Origin: Bacteroidaceae bacterium
GTDB taxonomy: Bacteria; Bacteroidota; Bacteroidia; Bacteroidales; Bacteroidaceae
DNA: 8,816 nt
Assembly (NCBI GenBank): GCA_024695315.1
Contig: JAILIJ010000244.1
Location: 1 to 8,816 of the forward strand
Direction: 5' to 3'
Positions 6,345 to 8,816 of the stretch are shown here, piece after piece (the stretch's first letter is position 1; each line of letters starts with the position of its first letter). The notes below the pieces were generated by a model. The model was not told where the DNA came from, made no database searches, and was given only the letters and a program-made list of their open reading frames with translations. A program made the position numbers and the translations under genes.

Positions 6345-7511
6345 TTAAGCAAGTTTACGTGAACCATCACCGATAACTACATCGATAATGATTGGCTCCT
6401 TGCCGAACTTCTCGTTATACTTTGCTGTAACAGTCTTTACGAAATTATCATAAAGTTCTTCTGCTACAAGGTTGATAGTACAACCTCCGAAGCCACCACC
6501 CATAATACGTGAACCTGTTACAGAGCATTCCTTTGCTACATCATTCAAGAAGTCAAGTTCTTCACAAGATACTTCATACTCTTTAGAAAGACCATAGTGA
6601 GTCTCATACATCTTCTGACCTACAGTCTCATAATCACCCTTTTCAAGAGCGTCACACACTGCAAGTACACGATCTTTTTCACCAAGAACGAAAGTAGCAC
6701 GCTTGATATCCTCAGCAGAAACCTTACCTTCTACTTCCTTGAGTTCTTCCCAAGTAGCCTCACGAAGAGTATCAATCTTCTTATCTGGATGTAAAGCCTT
6801 AATAGCAGCCACAACATTCTCACATGAACGACGACGATCGTTGTATGGAGAACCTGCGAGCTCATGCTTGCAGCAAGAATTAACAAGAACTAATTTATAT
6901 CCCTTTGGATTCCATGGGAAATACTCAAACTCACCAGAACGGCAGTCAAGACGCATCAAAGAACCCTTCTTTCCAAATACAGAAGCAAACTGGTCCATGA
7001 TACCACAATTTACGCCAATGTAATTGTGCTCAGTTGATTGACCTACCTTAGCAAGATCCATCTTGCCAATCTTGTTGTCACCAAACAAGTCATTGATTGC
7101 ATAAGCGAAACAGCTCTCAAGAGCAGCTGATGATGACATACCAGCACCAAGCGGTACATCACCTGCAAATGCAGTATCAAATCCTTTTACAGGAACACCT
7201 AGTTTCTCCATTTCCTTAGCAACACCATAGATATAACGGAAGTGGCTAGCTTTTGGACCTGCAGGATCATCAAGTGAAAACTCAGCATAATCCTTGAGGT
7301 CGATAGAGTAAGCCTTGATAGTGCGAGTACCATTTGGACGCACCTCTGCTATCATGCCCTGCTCAACGGCTCCAGGAAATACGAATCCGCCATTATAATC
7401 TGTGTGCTCACCAATAAGGTTGATACGACCTGGTGAAGCATAAACTGAACCTGGCTCACCGCCAAGGTGCTTCTGAAAACGCTGTCTTACATCATCTACA
7501 GTTAATCTCAT
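6345..7511 (-). CDS. galK: Galactokinase
   Basis: Galactokinase phosphorylates alpha-D-galactose with ATP to galactose 1-phosphate in the cytoplasm, the first committed Leloir step. All three GHMP-kinase motifs are present. Numbered from the ATG at 7511 (388 residues, close to the usual 380-390), these are the galactokinase signature GRINLIGEHTDYNGG (28-42, with catalytic-pair R29 and sugar-contacting E35, H36, D38), the ATP loop PLGAGMSSSAALE (120-132), and GSRIMGGGFGGCTINLV (333-349). D173 in CGIMDQFAS fits the catalytic Asp. A TTG two codons upstream could serve as start, but the ATG is the better choice. It is flanked by two sugar MFS genes, 49 bp after the first, so transport and phosphorylation are probably co-expressed. 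galT and galE are not in the window. A related galK-transporter-galM cluster occurs in B. thetaiotaomicron, as I recall it. Confidence 0.97.
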   Translation of the reverse strand: MRLTVDDVRQRFQKHLGGEPGSVYASPGRINLIGEHTDYNGGFVFPGAVEQGMIAEVRPNGTRTIKAYSIDLKDYAEFSLDDPAGPKASHFRYIYGVAKEMEKLGVPVKGFDTAFAGDVPLGAGMSSSAALESCFAYAINDLFGDNKIGKMDLAKVGQSTEHNYIGVNCGIMDQFASVFGKKGSLMRLDCRSGEFEYFPWNPKGYKLVLVNSCCKHELAGSPYNDRRRSCENVVAAIKALHPDKKIDTLREATWEELKEVEGKVSAEDIKRATFVLGEKDRVLAVCDALEKGDYETVGQKMYETHYGLSKEYEVSCEELDFLNDVAKECSVTGSRIMGGGFGGCTINLVAEELYDNFVKTVTAKYNEKFGKEPIIIDVVIGDGSRKLA

Positions 7512-7560
7512 AATCAATTAGTGTTTTATAAGGTTTAACATTAATTTTACTTATTTCTAT

Positions 7561-8790
7561 TTATTTATCTAATCCAATTTTGCTACCAAAGTTGCAGAAC
7601 CAGAATACATACGCATAATATACAAACATCAACATGATTGCAACACCTACGCCATATGAAGGGTTATCAACAATTGCTCCCATAATAAGTGGAAGGGTAG
7701 CACCACCAAGAACTCCCATATTGATAAGTCCTGATGCATTCTTTGTATGTGGTCCTAAATCCTGAAGACCAAGATTAAAGATCAATGGCCACATTACTGA
7801 ATGGAACAAACCTGCAGCGAGCATTGCATATACAGCAGACATTCCTGGTAAGAAGAACGATACTCCTACACAAATTGCACCTCCAATAATACATGCTGTA
7901 AGAAGTTGGCGTGCCTTAAACTTGGCGAGAATAGCAGAACCGACGAAACGTCCGACCATCATTCCTCCCCAATAGAATGGAAGGAAGTCTGTTGCAGAAC
8001 CCTGAAGATCAGGATTTGCCTTCCAAAATGCAGGAAGCATTGAAGGAATACCAATTTCAAGTCCCATATACATTGCAATTGCAATAGCTCCGAACCAAAC
8101 ATGTGGATATTTGAATACTGAACTTTTATACTGTTTTGTATCAACAGAAACTCCTTCATCCTCTGCTTTTTTATCCTTATCAGGATCTGGTAATTTGATA
8201 AAGAAAAGTATAGCAGCAATTATTAGTGTGAAAACTCCAAGACCAAGGAATGGACCAGGTACATTAGCTGGAACCTTTGGCTTATCTGCAATAATTACAT
8301 AAGTGATAAACATAGGAGCAACAGTAGTTGCAACAGAATTCAAAGCCTGAGATAGAGTCATACGGAATGCGCCACTTTCAGGAGCACCCAATACCATCAC
8401 GTATGGATTAGCCACAAGTTGAAGCATTACTACTCCAAGAGCTACAAGACTCATACAGCATAGGAATACTGTATAAACATTTGGTGAATCCAAAGAAGCT
8501 GATACTCCAAAATAGTTTGCAACAAATCCCATAGCAACAACAGAAAGACCGAGAACAAGTGTAGATTTATATCCAATCTTATTCATCATCATCGCAAATG
8601 GAATTGAAAAGAAGTAGGCTCCATAAAAGAATGTATTAACAAGCTGTCCCTGAGTATCTGTAAGATTAAAAGCCTCTTTACAGAACTCAATCATTGAATT
8701 ATTCATTGTTGTAACAAATCCGATAAGGAAACAAACAATGAATACAATTATCAATGGAAATAGATAATTTGATTGACTTTTATGTGACAT
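7561..8790 (-). CDS. FHS-family glucose/galactose MFS transporter (GluP-like)
   Basis: This 409-residue inner-membrane transporter has two six-helix halves joined by a charged cytoplasmic loop (about 201-228, PDPDKDKKAEDEG). Branch motifs include FFYGAYFFSIPFA (54-66), ANPYVMVLG (127-135), MTLSQALNS (144-152) and GLQDLGPHTKNASG (341-354). These follow the FucP/GluP family, which takes up fucose, glucose or galactose, usually with protons. Against E. coli FucP, Asn162 is kept as N151. Glu135 is Q124, as in Brucella GluP by memory, favouring glucose/galactose. Asp46 aligns with N31, which is unusual. The direct link to galK, 49 bp downstream, makes galactose the best substrate guess. It is the first gene seen of its operon. 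The ATG is preceded by a 15-bp palindrome at the window edge, and the promoter probably lies beyond it. Confidence 0.88.
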   Translation of the reverse strand: MSHKSQSNYLFPLIIVFIVCFLIGFVTTMNNSMIEFCKEAFNLTDTQGQLVNTFFYGAYFFSIPFAMMMNKIGYKSTLVLGLSVVAMGFVANYFGVSASLDSPNVYTVFLCCMSLVALGVVMLQLVANPYVMVLGAPESGAFRMTLSQALNSVATTVAPMFITYVIIADKPKVPANVPGPFLGLGVFTLIIAAILFFIKLPDPDKDKKAEDEGVSVDTKQYKSSVFKYPHVWFGAIAIAMYMGLEIGIPSMLPAFWKANPDLQGSATDFLPFYWGGMMVGRFVGSAILAKFKARQLLTACIIGGAICVGVSFFLPGMSAVYAMLAAGLFHSVMWPLIFNLGLQDLGPHTKNASGLINMGVLGGATLPLIMGAIVDNPSYGVGVAIMLMFVYYAYVFWFCNFGSKIGLDK

Positions 8791-8798
8791 AATAATTG

Positions 8799-8813
8799 TT
8801 AGTTATTAACTAA
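8799..8813. promoter_or_regulatory. 15-bp palindrome just upstream of the first MFS gene
   Basis: TTAGTTA and TAACTAA are perfect 7-bp inverted copies around one central base, ending 8 bp before the transporter ATG. Its position suits an operator or leader element. The sequence is AT-rich and the window ends three bases later, so the promoter context cannot be seen. Confidence 0.35.
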
Positions 8814-8816
8814 GTT

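Noticed and set aside
7512..7517. TTG at 7517 as the galactokinase start
   Set aside because: An ATG two codons downstream is available, gives a normal N-terminus, and there is no ribosome-binding signal favouring the TTG.

Overview
The window looks like a chromosomal fragment of a Bacteroidota (Bacteroidales) genome, most like Prevotella or Bacteroides. Supporting this are protein styles typical of the group: a Nudix-type AraR regulator, a lipoprotein mutarotase, FHS-type glucose/galactose transporters and an SGLT-like symporter. There are also no clear Shine-Dalgarno sequences, and spacers are AT-rich. At least one spacer fits the Bacteroidota promoter pattern (TTTG about 20 bp before TAnnTTTG). 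The genus is an inference.

All seven supported genes lie on the minus strand, so transcription reads from high to low coordinates. In that order they are: an FHS/GluP-like sugar MFS transporter (7561-8790), galactokinase galK (6345-7511), a second and more divergent FHS-like MFS transporter (4997-6253, or to 6304), a hairpin terminator (4910-4955), a long AT-rich spacer with an 11-bp tandem repeat and several palindromes (4431-4996), a lipoprotein aldose 1-epimerase galM (3201-4430), an SGLT-like sodium/sugar symporter (1433-3157), a probable terminator hairpin (1387-1414), a promoter/operator-like spacer, the Nudix-family regulator araR (641-1279), and L-ribulose-5-phosphate 4-epimerase araD (1-620, cut by the window edge).

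Spacing suggests three transcription units: MFS-galK-MFS, galM-symporter, and araR-araD. Together they cover uptake of monosaccharides across the inner membrane, periplasmic anomer interconversion, the first step of galactose use, one step of L-arabinose use, and a dedicated arabinose-responsive regulator. This fits an organism that feeds on arabinose- and galactose-containing plant polysaccharides such as arabinan, arabinogalactan or pectin side chains. araA, araB, galT and galE, and any SusC/SusD or glycoside hydrolase genes, are not in the window.

I see no mobile element, CRISPR array, tRNA or rRNA, and no clear evidence of a previously undescribed system. The most useful leads are the inverted repeat overlapping the araR promoter, the degenerate Nudix box of AraR, the 11-bp tandem repeat in the long spacer, and the loss of FucP-type protonatable residues in both MFS transporters.
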